Shown: positions 11,907 to 24,375 of the stretch, one piece after another
How the letters are laid out: every line of letters begins with the position of its first letter
How positions within the stretch are numbered: the stretch's first letter is position 1
Assembly (NCBI GenBank): GCA_963422465.1
Contig: OY730171.1
Location: 2,976,001 to 3,040,000, forward strand
DNA: 64,000 nucleotides
DNA from: Lichina pygmaea
Taxonomy: Eukaryota; Ascomycota; Lichinomycetes; Lichinales; Lichinaceae
Reading direction: 5' to 3'
Translations under genes and position numbers: made by a program
The notes under the pieces: generated by a model
Told to the model about the DNA's origin: nothing
Database searches by the model: none
Seen by the model: the letters and a program-made list of their open reading frames with translations, nothing else

Positions 11907-13810
11907 ATGACCCCTAGCAACGCAAAGCACCTGCGATTGCCTGTGTCACTATACGCCAACACGCCAGTACGGACATACGCACTTGTTGACTCTGGAGCCA
12001 GTGGAAACTACATTTCAAGACAACTTTACGACACTCTCAGCACTGGAAGGAGACGCAAGCAGCAGCCCTATCAGCTCGCAATGGCAAATGGACAGACAGA
12101 GCTAGTCTGCCATGAGACACAGCCAATGGAAATAGTTACCAGACACCATGCTGAAAGGATCCACCTTGATATTGTTGAGTTGGCCACTCAGGATATCTAT
12201 TTGGGGATGCCTTGGCTAAAGAAGCACAACCCAGTTGTTAACTGGAAGACAGGAGTACTCACGTTTAGGAACTGCACTAACAACGCAGCTCGGACCTGTT
12301 ACCAGCCGCAGAAGGCGTGGACAGATGAGGGAAGGAGTCCTCAGTGGAACCTCACTGACAGAAAGGACGACTCTCAAGAGAAGAGGTCTGCCTTGACAGG
12401 CACACCCCGGAACCAGGTGGCCAAACAGTCAGAGATGAAGAGAGAGGAAGTTGTTAACCCTCTGGAGATCCCTGAAGAGTACTGACCTGGGTATAATAAC
12501 CTCTTTCAGGAAGAGACAACGACAGCAGTGTTGCCTAAGCACCAACCTTGGGATCATGAGATCAAGTTGCAACCAGGGACGGAGCCAGGATTTGGACCAA
12601 TTTACCAGTTATCAGAGAAAGAGCTCCAAGTACTTCGCGAGTACCTGGAGGAAAACCTGAAAAAGGGTTTCATTCGAGAATCTCAATCGCCAGCAGGATA
12701 CCCGATACTATTTGCACCAAAGAAAGACGGAAGTCTTCAACTTTGTGTGGATTACAGGAAACTCAACGACATTACCATCAAGAACTGATATCCGTTGCCA
12801 AATGCGAACAAATTGTGAGACAGGATCAGCCAAGCTACAATCTTTACCAAGCTGGACTTGAAAGGAGCATACAACCTGATACGCATGAAAGGAGGAGAAG
12901 AATGGAAGACAGTCTTCAGAACCCGATACAGACACTATGAGTATCTGGTTATGCTATTCAGACTTACAAACGCACCAGCAACATGTCAAGCATTGATCAA
13001 CAACGTCATCAGAGCACACCTGGACCAAACAGCTATCACCTACCTGGACGACATTCTTGTCTACTCGAACACGCAACAAGAACATACCAAACATGTGAAG
13101 GATGTTCTACGATGCCTACAAGAGGCAGGGCTCAAGCTCAACCCAAAGAAATACAAGTTCAACAAACCGGAAGTTGAATTCCTCGGATACATCATAGGGA
13201 TCGAAGGGATCAAGATTGACCCTGAGAAAATCAAAGCAATTCAGCAATGGCTAACACTGACATCAGTTAAGGAAGTACAAGCCTTCCTAGGATTTGCCAA
13301 CTTCAACTGACAGTTCATCAAGAACTACTCACAGATGGCAACACCACTGACGGAACTCACGAAGAAGGATGTGGAGTACTGGTGGACGGAGAGACAACAA
13401 AAAGCATTCCAACAGCTCAAGGACGCTTGCGCCAAGGAACCAGTTCTCCTCAACTTTAAGACAGGCCACCCGACACGAATCAAGACGGACGCTTCAGATC
13501 AGGCAGTGAGAGCATGTCTATGCCAACAGGCAGACGGCAAGTGGTACCCAGTTGCCTACTACTCACGAAAAATGACGCAAGCGGAACAGAACTATGATAT
13601 CCACGATAAAGAGCTACTGGCAGTCGTCAACACACTCGAACACTGGAGAGTGTACGCGGAAAGCAGTTCTGAACTCACTATTCTCACAGACCACAAGAAT
13701 CTGACAACATTCACGACAACCAAGAAGCTGAACAGACAGCAAGTCAGATAGGCTGAACTCCTAGGGCAACACAAGTTCAAGATCTTGTACACCCCTGGAC
13801 GAGACAATGG
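11907..13810 (+). pseudogene. Element A protease, reverse transcriptase and RNase H
   Basis: The protease is recognised by ALVDSGASGNYI. RT spans about 12528-13310 with the polymerase box YLDDILVYS. RNase H spans about 13335-13810, with KTDASDQAV and YDIHDKELLAVV. The order PR-RT-RH-IN is that of Ty3/Gypsy elements. Confidence 0.9.
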
Positions 13811-13899
13811 GAGAGCAGACGCACTAAGCCGACGAAAAGACTACATGGAAGATGATGAACGCCAAGGAACAATCTTACGGCAGGACCAGCAAGGAAACC

Positions 13900-15239
13900 T
13901 GGTGCCTCAGCCACAGATCAACAAGCTCACGGCAGAAGACACTGAAGAACTAATAAGGAACTACCACGACAATCCAGCACATGGTCACCCAGGAATCTCT
14001 AAGACCACAGACCTTATCCAACAGGCAGGGAACAATGTCATTAACCTCTGACAACATGTCACAAACTACATCAGCAAGTGTCTACTATGCCAGAAAAACA
14101 AACATGGAAGACATAAGCCATACGGAGAAGGACACCCGAACATGATACCGAGAGGCCTGTGGGAAGATGTGTCAATGGACTTCATCACAAAGCTACCCAA
14201 GTCCAAAGACCCAGTCACAGGAATCACCTACGACTTGATTATGGTGATAGTGGACAGATTCACAAAATATCTAATAGCGGTACTATTCAAGGAGACCCAC
14301 ACAGCAGAACAGTTGGGACACCTCTTACTGGACAGATTGGTCAGAGACCACGGAGTTCCGATCATGATCATTACAGACAGAGACAAACTCTTCACATCCA
14401 ACTACTGGAAGACAATCAGTGCAGCCATGGGAACAAAACCCAAAATGTCTACAGCCTATCACCCATGAACTGACGGCCAGACGGAGTGAGCGAACCAAGT
14501 CCTGGAGACTTACTTACAGCATTACATCAACAAGACCCACAGCAATTGGGTACAGTTATTACCGGTGGCACAGCTGGCAATCAACCAGCACAGATCAGAC
14601 TCAACAAAGGAATCACTATTTTTTGCCAATTTTGGACAACATGCGAACATCAGGATGCCAAGCAGAGCTTCACCAAACGTGGAGAAAGCACTCCAACACG
14701 ACAAGCTCCTACGACAAACGCACACGATGATGAGGCACTACCTTCAAGAGACCTCAGAAAGAATGCAACGTCAAATGGACAAGAAATCAAAAATGGCACC
14801 TCAGCTAAAGAAGGGGGATAAAGTCTACCTCCTCACAAGAAATTGGAGAACGAAGAAACCAAGAACAAAGAAACTGGACTATGTTAAGGTCGGACCATTT
14901 TCAGTCAAAGAAAAAACTGGACCAGTCAACGTCAGACTGCGACTACCGAGAGACGCTCGGGTACACCCAAACTTTCACATCTCAATGATCGAATTAGCCG
15001 ACCAGAGCACACCCTTGCAGGAAACATTTCATTACCAACCAGAGGAAGAACAGGAATTCGAGGCCGAACAGATCCTGAAGAGAAAAGGTCAGCGATACCT
15101 TGTCAAGTGGAAAAACTACCCAGACTCGGAAAATACCTGGGAGCCACTCAGGAACCTTGTGAACTGCCAGCTCCTCCTGCAGCAGTTCCGGCAGAAGCAG
15201 GACCGAACAGCTCAGCCTGCAGCGCGGACGCGTCAATGA
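13900..15239 (+). pseudogene. Element A integrase with C-terminal chromodomain
   Basis: An HHCC-like zinc region (CLLCQKNKHGRH) is followed by the catalytic core (SMDFITKLPKS, ITDRDKLFTSNYW). The terminus is a chromodomain ([18 protein letters not shown], about 15090-15150). Chromodomains in this position are thought to direct integration to marked chromatin. Confidence 0.9.
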
Positions 15240-15579
15240 CTGTCGCCGACAAGTCTTCACCATCTGCCTCCATTTCAGCAACAAGGCACTGGAGCTTCTT
15301 CTTTGCTCGACCCTCAGCACCCTCAAGAATCTTTCGCTTTCGGGACACACGAGCCTGCAGCTTGGCAAGCTGCTCAACAAGAGCATCCCGCTTGGCCTCA
15401 TCAACAGCCAAATCCTCGCGAAGGTTATCCCGAGTCATGTTCAGTGACTCCCAAGAAAGTGACACACAGGACTTCCCACGACGAGTGCATTCAGCGCACT
15501 TCAACTTATTGTTGTTGTCAGACATTCGGAAGCAAGGCTTGTGGTTCAAAACACAGAAGTCACACAGAGCAAGCGACAT
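15148..15579 (-). CDS. Antisense ORF of element A: Zn2Cys6-like motif plus coiled coil
   Basis: A 143-residue frame lies opposite the 3' end of pol and the pol-LTR gap, starting at ATG 15579-15577. Six cysteines at residues 6, 9, 16, 28, 31 and 38 give CX2CX6C-X11-CX2CX6C, the spacing of fungal Zn(II)2Cys6 binuclear clusters. Residues about 45-105 are charged and heptad-like (coiled coil), including REDLAVDEAKRDALVEQLAK. The Ala/Gly/Ser-rich tail is probably disordered. It overlaps the chromodomain end by about 90 bp on the other strand. The same segment is recognisable in element C at about 36000-36433, so it is a family trait. Function unknown; DNA binding is inference from cysteine spacing only. 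In this copy the frame looks whole. Confidence 0.65.
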   Translation of the reverse strand: MSLALCDFCVLNHKPCFRMSDNNNKLKCAECTRRGKSCVSLSWESLNMTRDNLREDLAVDEAKRDALVEQLAKLQARVSRKRKILEGAEGRAKKKLQCLVAEMEADGEDLSATVIDASALQAELFGPASAGTAAGGAGSSQGS

Positions 15580-15692
15580 GAAGTTATGATCACGGATCTG
15601 GGCTGCCAGTTGGTTTCAGTAAGTAAAGGCACGTGATTTTGCAGACATACTCAAGAATTCATCAGGACGATGAATGAAGGAGAGGAGGGTAG

Positions 15693-16290
15693 TGTTACAA
15701 CCCAGGGGATAGGAGCCACTTATTTATAGGCAATCAGGCCGCGGGCCAGGCAAGAGGACACCATGGAAGTCAAGTGACCAACCAACAAGGGGTCACGTGA
15801 CTGTCGAGACACACGGGAGTCTCGACGCAGCATGCATGAAGCATCGAGACAATCTCACCAGTCTCGATGCAGGGTGCATGAAGCATCAAGACAATCTCAC
15901 CAGTCTCAACGCAGGATGCATGAAGCATCAAGATAATCTCACCAGTCTCGACGCAGGGTGCATAACATGGTGGGACTGTCAAGACAATCTCACCCGTCTC
16001 GACGTCGAGACTGTCAAGACAATCTTGATCGTCTTGACAGGCCAGCACTATATAGTCCGGTGATAGTTCCCTTATGGAATGATTGTCTTCAACTTATGTT
16101 GTGATCCAGACAACTAGATCTACTTCAATACAATCCTTTGTACGAAGCTGTTGATCAGGTGTCACCACTACCATGTTCCACCAAACCCCTTCGCGCTCCT
16201 TGACACTCCTCTCCTGCGAGAACCAACCCACCTTCCACCTCTCGCCCTAATCCTATACTCGGATAGGACAGTACAGTACGGACCGCAACA
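15693..16290 (+). repeat. Element A right LTR
   Basis: 598 bp, same structure as the left LTR. It differs mainly by TCGA to TCAA-type changes in the minisatellite, so the CpG loss here is largely on one strand. Confidence 0.95.
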
Positions 16291-16657
16291 CCATCTTTTT
16301 CATCTCCTCCAAGTCTTCCCGTAGTCGTTCAACAATGCTCAGATATACACCACACGAGTGACCAAGACGAGCCCGTAGCCCAGCCTCATACTCAGGCTGC
16401 TCCCAGACGTGTGCTGGGTCTGCATCGAAGAGCTGCCTTAGCGCCTTGGTCGGGACGATTCTATATAGCAAGTTGTACAGCGTGTTGTGGTAGATCGTGC
16501 GCTGAGTTTCCAGCCGGAGCCCATAGCCTGCCAGTTCTCGCCGGTATCCGCGCAAGATCTGAATCGTTTCCAGGCCCTCCGGAAGCTTGTGAATGGCATT
16601 GACAACGATGGAAAAGCTAGCGACCGTCAGACCTACTACTTCAATGCCGGACATCAT
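16291..16657 (-). pseudogene. DUF7580-family protein, first exon (N-terminal domain)
   Basis: The frame starts with tandem Met codons at 16657-16652 and reads MSGIEVVGLTVASFSIV, followed by a helical, moderately hydrophobic domain of about 120 residues. This is the usual N-terminal domain of fungal DUF7580 proteins. It ends at LEEMKKMV, exactly at element A; the rest of the protein is at 9745-8195. An upstream in-frame Met (16768) exists, but the MSGIEVVG start matches the family. Only about 180 bp of the gene's own upstream DNA remains before LINE D begins. The 5' exon can still be transcribed but would read into the LTR. Confidence 0.85.
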
Positions 16658-16838
16658 GGATGATTGGAAAAGCTCAATGATACTATCCAGCTCAGTCGGA
16701 GAAGGTGAAGGTGTGAAGGGAAAGATCATCAGAAGAAGGTGTTGAAGTTGGGCAATCTGCAACGTCATACCACGTGACTTACAGAAGGGTGCTAACCCTA
16801 GATTAGGAAGAAGAATGTCTTAGTACATTCTATTGAAT
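16658..16838. promoter_or_regulatory. Remaining DUF7580-side promoter, cut by LINE D
   Basis: This is the left half of the ancestral intergenic region. The right half continues at 30613-30942. CTATTGAAT at 16830-16838 recurs at 30604-30612 and marks the LINE D insertion. Confidence 0.6.
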
Positions 16839-18913
16839 TGATTGATTGATTGAATTCCTACACCGTTCTAGCTCTAGTGTATCTAGGCTATGCCGGGTCA
16901 ACTATAAAATCAGGCTAGGAAAACTCCAACAAGTAAAAAAACCTCTCCCTGCAGCACCTAAGGCAGTGCTATCCTATCAAGTAATCTGTGAAACATGGGG
17001 GTGACTGGCTAGTAGCCAGTTTCCAGCTGCTCCTGAGCCCAGGAGAACTGCGGAAGGACACCGTGGTGTAGGATCCACAAGGTGAGGGTGGCAGTGGGCT
17101 GTGGGCATGATATCATCACCTGGTAGTCAGTAGTAGCCACTGCAGTGTATAAACTGTGGTGTACTCACTGCAGCTGTGGGCAGTCTAGGATAACATGCTT
17201 GGCAGTCTCCCACTATGCCCCACAGCTGCAGGCAGGTGTCAGGAAGCCAGGGACTCACCACTTGCAAAGAAAGGCAGCCAGTCTGACCTTACCTGTACAT
17301 ATCTGTGTTAAGATACTGCTCTACACTTTGGAGAGACCAGCTTGGAGCTGGAGAGTTGCCCAGTATAGCATCTTGTCCAGCTTCCAATTATCACCACCTC
17401 TGGAGTCTAGGTCAAGCAGTTGCACCTGCAGTTGGGGGCTCCTGTGGAGCTTGTGCCATCATTCCCAGCACTATTGTTCCAACAGCAGGTGGGCTTGCCA
17501 AACTGTCTGTGAGTGAGTGCCTGGGGGTGGGGTGGCTGCTGGGTGGCTGTCAGCCCACAGGGGCAGGCCAAGGCAGCTCTTGGTGGACTCCAGTGCCCAC
17601 TGGGGTCAGAGAATTGATTTGGCCCAGTGGTGCCACACTTGGCCCAGTGAGATATAGACTTGACAGTGTCAGCCTGGGCACTGGGCAAGTTGGTGCTTAA
17701 GCTATTCACAGGCCTCCTGGATCTCCACCTGGACTCTGGAGACTTCCATCCAGGTGTGTGCCTGTAGTTGTAGCTGTGCCATGTGGGTCCAGAGTGGTGG
17801 GACTGCCACCTCACTCTCCAGTTGTTTCTGGCTGGTAGCTCTGAAGCCACTGGTGACTGCTCAGAGACAGTGCTGTTACTGTTATTCCAGAGCATCACTG
17901 ATCCAGTGTTGGTGTACTGGTCTCAGGAGGCTATCCAACAGAGTCCACACTATTACTCTGTAAGTGATAACTGGGCACACCACTGTGTTGTAGACCAGTC
18001 TTGCTTTGTCAAAGGTGACTCCCCAGGTGAACTCTGTGATAGCAGAGAGAGCATAGCTCTGCTAAGTCACCTGTTCTGCTGTGTGCTTCATGTGAGGTTC
18101 CCAGCAGAGCTTCAAGTCCAGCACAATACCCAGTATGTGGAGGGTCAGCTGTGGAGTCTTGGTGATACTCTCCAGGCTGACTCCCACAGTCATGTTAAAC
18201 CTCTTTGGTGATCAAGTCAGGTGCATTAGTTTGTACTTGTGTGGGGTGAAGGTGGCTCTGTAGTGGTGGGCCCAGATGATGCAGCTGTAATGTACATACT
18301 TGAGGACCCAGTAATTACTCTCTGTACTGCTGCCTACAACTAGAATGTTAACATTATCCACAAAGCTGATGGCCAACACTTTTCCAGTTTCTCAGGTGCA
18401 GAAATCCACCAGGTTTTTATTGAAGAATAGGAACAGGATTGGTGAGACTGGGAACTTCTGTGGTATGCCTGTGGCCACCTGGTGGATGTCACTTTGCCAT
18501 CAGCCCAGGACCAGCAAGGTTCTGTGATCTGCCAAGAAGCTGGCTGTCCACTTGAGGAGTGCTGTCAGTACACAGTCTTGCTGGAGGATGTGCAGTAGCT
18601 GTTGGTGTGATACATTAGGGAAGACTGTAGCCATGTCCAGGCTGAGCAGTGTGGCCACCTTGTCATAGCCTTGACCCCATGCTATGTGGATCTGTTCTAT
18701 CAGCAGCTCCAGGGCTGTGGTGGTGTTGTGTTGCCTGCAGTACCTGTGTTGTGTCTGGGGGAGCAGGTTGTAGTGTTTGGCAATGTAGTGGATTCTCTGA
18801 GTGACAATAGCTTCCAGTGCTTTCCCAAGAGTGTTGAGAAGGGTGATTGGGTGCCAGGCCTTCAGCTCTTTGTAGTCTGGTTTGGCTGGCTTGTGTAGGG
18901 TGATTGTTGTTAC
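16839..18913 (-). mobile_element. LINE D, 3' part (RT C-terminal half and 3' tail)
   Basis: Minus-strand remnant of a Tad-like LINE. Translation in mixed frames gives RT fragments (KELKAWHPITLLNTLGKAL, FVDNVNILVVG near the polymerase box) and downstream sequence down to a (TCAA)n tail at 16833-16855. It is the continuation of 27400-30603, separated by element B; the GTTAC duplication at 18909-18913 and 27400-27404 proves the join. Many stop codons are present and CpG is almost absent. LINE D would be about 5.3 kb without its insertions. Confidence 0.85.
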
Positions 18914-19190
18914 TGTGACAAGGCAATAGCAGAGCAGAACTCAAGCCTAACTGATTCAGTAACCTTGACCTGACTTGGCTTGAAACTTGAGACTTGGATT
19001 GCTGTACAAGACGAAAGACAAGGAAGGAAGAAAAAGAGGAAAGAAGAAGAGAAGAAGCTGGGGGAGCAGAAGAAGTTCTTATAGGCAGGGGATCAGGCAA
19101 CAGTGGAGCAAACAGGTAACAGTGCAGATAGAACTTCCCGGCAAGGTGTGTGACTTGTGCCAGATATGCAACTGGGCCAGAACTGTGACA
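18914..19190 (-). repeat. Element B 3' LTR (left)
   Basis: 277 bp, TGTGACAAGG...AACTGTGACA, preceded by the GTTAC target duplication at 18909-18913. Confidence 0.93.
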
Positions 19191-22100
19191 TTACCTCTCT
19201 CCTTCACATGGCAAACTCCTGTGAGCTTCAGGCCACTTGTGGGTGTAGTTCTGTGGCTGTGGTTTCCTTGGGTATTTCTCATGGAAGTTGTAGATGGTGT
19301 CTTTGGTGTTATCAAGATGCTCAATAGACTCTTCAGTGGCATCTTCAATTGGCTATCCAGACTATTTGACTAGGTACTTGAACTTCTGTCAAGACATTGC
19401 TGGCTTGGAGTCAAAGATTTCTTCAACCTGGAACTCTTTATCTGTGTCTTGACCAATGACAGGGCCAGGGTGTTTATTTGATTGGCCAGGGATAGGATTA
19501 GCAGGTGTCAGATGTAGAAGGGAAACATGAAAGACAGGATGGATCTTAAGAGTGTGTGGAAGCTCCAGATAGCAGGCATAGCTTCTGATTATCTTCAACA
19601 CCTTGAATAGTCCAATCCACTTGTTGTCAAGCTTTTTGCATGGGTGGTGTGTCCTGATGTTCTTGGTATTCAGCTGAACAAGATCTCCAGTTTGATAGGA
19701 CAGTGATAGGACTTGATGTAAATTGGCAGTGTGAGCTTGAGCTTCCTGGGATAGTCAGAGTTCAGCTTGCAACTGTTCCAGAATCTTTGTTATTTCTCCA
19801 GAGATTTCCATAGCATCTTGGTTGCAGGCTTCACTTGTGGGTGTGATACTGAGCTGTGGATGGAACTCTTTGTTGGTAAAGAACAGTGACATGCCAGAGG
19901 AATCAGACTGGGAGTTGTTCTGCATGAACTCTGCCAGAGGAAGCTATTGGTCCCAGTCATCTTGGAGATAGTTGATATAGGATCTCAGGTAGTGTTCAAG
20001 CTCCTGATTCTCTTGTTCTGTCTGACTATCTGTCTCTGGGTGGTGTTCTGAGGATAGTTGTAGCATGATGTCAAGATAGGTACAGAGTGCTTTCCAGAAT
20101 AAGCTGACAAACTGACTTCCTCTATCTGAGACAATACTTCTGGGTAAGCCATGGGTACAGACAACAAACTGGATGAACATCCAGACAAGATGCAAGGTTG
20201 TTATCTCAGCACATGACACAAAGTGGTGTTCTTTGGTAAGACAGTCAGTGATAACCCAGATGTGCTTGGCACCAGGGAAGCAGATATCTCTTGACTTAGG
20301 CAAGTTAGTAATAAAATCCATAGCCAGATCCTGCCAACATTGCTGAGGCACAGGAAGAGACAGCAGCTTTTCTTGGCAATCACAGGCAGGCTTTGCTCAA
20401 GAGTAGACATGATAATTTCTGATGTACTGCTGTATGATGTTCACTATCTTTGGCTAATAGTACCAGCAAGAAAGAAGATTGTAGGTCTTGGCAATCCCAG
20501 TGTGGCCAGCCATTGCTTGGTCATGGACTTCTTGGAACAGGTGTAGGTGTAGCTTATCATTCTCAGAGATCTAGAGTCAGTTCTTGTAGAAGGGACAGTT
20601 ATTTTCCAAGCTGCAGTCTGAGAGAGATACTTCTTGACTGTGCCTGACACTATCCCTTAGCATCTGTGACACTGTTACTACTGGATCACCTTCAGTAAGG
20701 TTATTATAGACAGTTTGGATAATGTCTGAAAGAGGTGTAGCATCAGGTTTAGTGTCAACTAGTACAGCTTCTGAACATCTCAGGATCTGGATAGGCTTGA
20801 CTTGAACCTCTGAATATGCAAGATTCTTGGGCTTGAGGATGACTTGCTCCATGAAATCTTGACAGAGATCACTGTCTGACAGGAGGTCTTGGGAACATCA
20901 AGTGAGGGCATTGGCCTTGCACTAACTGCCTGGACAGTAGCTGATCTTGAAATTAAAGTGTGACAAGAACTTGCTCCAACAGGCTTGACAGCAGGAAAGG
21001 CACTTTGACAACATGAAGTACTCCAAGTTCTTGTGATCAGAGATCACCTTGACAGGTTCTGGAGATTCTTGAAGCTCTGCTCACTATTCTTCAAAAACAC
21101 AGACAATTACCAGCAACTCTTTGTTGTAGATCTTGTAGTTGTATTCTGCCAGCAGGTGGTGGTGTGACAAGAAGGCAACAGAGTGTAGAACTTCTTCATA
21201 GTCTGGCTGTGACAGGACAGCACCAGAGATATAGTCAGAAGTGTCAGTCTTAACAACACACTTCTTCTCCAGATCAAAGTGTTGTAGGATAGGTGCAGTG
21301 CTGAACACCTTCTTGATACTTTCAAACAAGTGCTGCTCTGGAGTTTCCTACTTGAAGGCAATATTCTTCTTGGTCAGAGCTGTGAGTGGGGATGCAAGCT
21401 TGGCAAAGTTTTTGATAAACCAGTGGTAGAAGTTTGCAAAGGCAATAAAGCTCTGTACTTCCTTGAGACTGGCAGAAGACTTCTACTTCTTGATAGTGTC
21501 AGTCTTGGCTAGGTCCATACTCACAGATCTGGGTTGGCTGTCTTCAGTAGCAGACTGAATGATAAAGCCAAGGTACTTGACTTGATGGACTTCAAAGTTG
21601 TACTTGGAGATGTCAACTTGCAGGCTTGCATCTTGTAGTCAACTGAGAACAAGCTTAACATACTTCCAGTGTTTCTTAAGTGTCTGACTGTAGACAAGGA
21701 TGTTATCTATATAGGCAGTGCCAAAGACATCAAGGATGTCAGGTCCCAAAACATTATTGATGTAGTTCTGGAACATGCTTGGAGTATTGGCAAGACCAAA
21801 GGGCATGACAAGGTATTTGTAGAGGCCTGAGTGTGTGCAGAATACAGTCTTCTATTCTTCACCTTCCTTCATCTGGATACAGTTGAAGACACCAACAATG
21901 TCAAGCTTGGTGTACCACACAGCTTTGCAAAGCTAGTCTAACATCTTCTGGATCAGTGGTAGGGGGTAACAGTTCTTGATAGTGATAGTGTTGAGTGCTC
22001 TGTAGTCTACACAGAAACACAATCCACCTTCTGGCTTCTTGACAAAAAGGACTGGTGCAGCAGTAGGTGATGAAGATGCTTGAATAAAACTCTTGTTCAG

Positions 22101-23966
22101 GTTCTCTGTCAGGTACTTCTTGAGAACTTTGAGTTCTTCTCTGCTTATACTGTACAGAGGTCCAGAGGGTGCCTGAGTTCCTAGTTCTATCTTGATCTTG
22201 TGGTCAACTCCTGGGTGTAGAGAAGGAAGCTTGTCAGTGTTATCCTTGCTGAAGATGTCCAGGAACTTGTGGTACTGAGCAGGGAGAAGTGTGGCAGGAT
22301 CCACACACTTCTTTGGCTTCAACACCTGCTCAATATCTCTCAGAGAAACACTGAACATCTGGTGATCTGGCTTGGCAGTAAGGAGAGAAAATATGGCAGC
22401 ATTGATGGGGATTGGTGTGGTAGAAAAAGACTTGGGATCCTGAGAATTTCCAGCAGACATCTTAGCTTCAAGATCTAAAGAGATTGGATAGCTATTGTTT
22501 GACTTGAGGTATGTGGATCAGCAGTGATCTGACTTGAACATGATTAAGGTGTTTGTCCAATCAATGTGTGGCCTGTGCTTCTGGAGCCATGGCATCCCCA
22601 GAATCACATCATAGTGAAGGCCAGAAGACACAAAGAGAGAGACTTCTTCCTGGTGTATACTATGTGCTGTGGTCATGATTGTCTTGGTGAGATGTGTAGT
22701 TTGTGATGTCTTACCATCAAACAATTATAATGTGTGTGGGTAGGGGAGAGGTTCTTGGTGAAGAGATTACACAAAGAAAGCACTAATACAGCCAAATACT
22801 GAACAGCCAGAGTCAATAAGAGTATTACACTTGAATTTCCTATCTAGGATACAAGGAAGAAACAAGCACTTACTGTCTAATTACTGGTCTGGAGACAGAT
22901 AGCCAACATGGAGATTCTTTTCATGTCCTTGGGCATGATGATGACTAAGGACTACTTGTTTTCCGACTCTGGAGTAGTCTCAACAGTGGTAGACTTGGTG
23001 GTGGCTGTAGTGGTGGTAACAACAGGCATGCTTTTCACTAGACAGAAGATTGAGACATGACCTTGGTTCCCATAGTAGAAGTAGAGACTTTTGCTTCAGT
23101 AATGTTCTTGCTCTTCTGGTGTCAGCTTAGAGTGGCTGAGATCCATGGTAGGACTTGGTGGCTGTGGTGTGAAGACTGGCTTGATGAACCCTGGACGCAG
23201 AACTGAAGCTCCTGACTGTGGAACTGAGGCTTGGGTGGGAGGTGCTTGACGTGGACAGTGAGAGTTGGCAGAAGTGGCACACAACTGGTTGTCCTGTAGC
23301 TGGCATTCCTTAACAAGCTTCTGATAGCTGATGTCCTTGAGGTTGATACTGACAAGCTGCTTGGCAAGCTCTTCAGAGATAGTACATCAAAGATAGCACA
23401 TCAAGGCCTTGTTGTTGAAGCCTGTGTGTGGAGTATACTGATTGAACTCTGTGAAGAACTTAGCAAAGGAACAGTTGGCCTGACACAAGGTGATGAGCTT
23501 CCTCTAAGCTAGGAACTCTGGGTCTGGGTTAGAGAAAATGTTCTGGAGATCTTGGACAATGTTGTACCAGTCAATGTACTGGCCAGCTGTGATCTTAGCT
23601 GAGATGTAGGACTGCGCAGTGCCAGTTGTGTGTGAAAAGATGTATGTAATCCACGATGTTTCTGTGGGGTACCAGTCAGTGTTGAGCATTATCTTGAGTG
23701 ACAGTGACATGATAAAGCTCTCAAGCTTCTCATGCATGATTTCTGTGTTTCCACCATCACCACTGAAGATCTCTGGGTCAGCAGTGCGTTCAGACTTAGA
23801 CTTGGGAGTAGTGTTAGTAGCTTGAATTCACATGAACTCTGCAAACATGTTGTGAAGGAACTTGTTATTTCCAGCAACTGGTATAGCTTGGTCTGGTTGT
23901 TGAGACATGACAAGGACATGAACATGGCTTGGTGAAGTGTGTTATAGTTGGGTAGGTCTTTTGTAG

Positions 23967-24375
23967 TGTGACAAGGCAATAGCAGAGCAGAACTTGAGTC
24001 TAACTGATTCAGTAACCTTGACCTGACTTGGCTTGAGACTTGAGACTTGGATTGATGTACAAGACAAAAGACAAGGAAGGAAGAAAAAGAGAAAAGAAGA
24101 GAAGAAGCTGGGGGAGCAGGAGAAGTTCTTATAGACAGGGGATCAGGCAACAGCAGAGCAAACAGGCAACAGTGCAGATGGAACTTCCCGGCAAGGTGTG
24201 TGCAGATGGAACTTCCTGGCAAGGTGTGTGCAGATGGAACTTCCCGGCAAGGTGTGTGACTTGTGCCAGATATACAATAAGGCAATAGCAGAGTAAACAG
24301 GCAACAGTGCAGATAGAACTTCCCAGCAAGGTGCGTGACTTGTGCCAGATATGCAACTGGGCCAGAACTGTGACA
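23967..24375 (-). repeat. Inner element B LTR, expanded
   Basis: Same ends as the outer B LTRs but 409 bp long. The extra length comes from three tandem copies of a ~30-bp unit (GTGCAGATGGAACTTC..., about 24173-24260) and a partial re-duplication to about 24330. It is followed directly by A-family gag sequence, with no B target duplication visible. Confidence 0.9.

Larger units (their letters stand above)
9751..16290 (+). mobile_element. Element A: Ty3/Gypsy chromovirus, complete with both LTRs, inserted in the DUF7580 gene
   Basis: A 6540-bp LTR retrotransposon. The LTRs (9751-10350 and 15693-16290) begin TGTTAC and end GCAACA; a CCATC duplication flanks the element. A purine-rich tract precedes the right LTR. 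Parts in order: Gag with a CCHC knuckle and a Cys/His-rich extension, aspartic protease, reverse transcriptase with YLDD, RNase H, integrase, and a C-terminal chromodomain, which places it among chromoviruses. An antisense ORF lies at the 3' end. The LTRs differ by only a few percent, largely CpG transitions, so the insertion is fairly recent. The coding region is broken, with roughly eight interruptions, and is a fossil. Its arrival destroyed the host gene. Confidence 0.97.
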
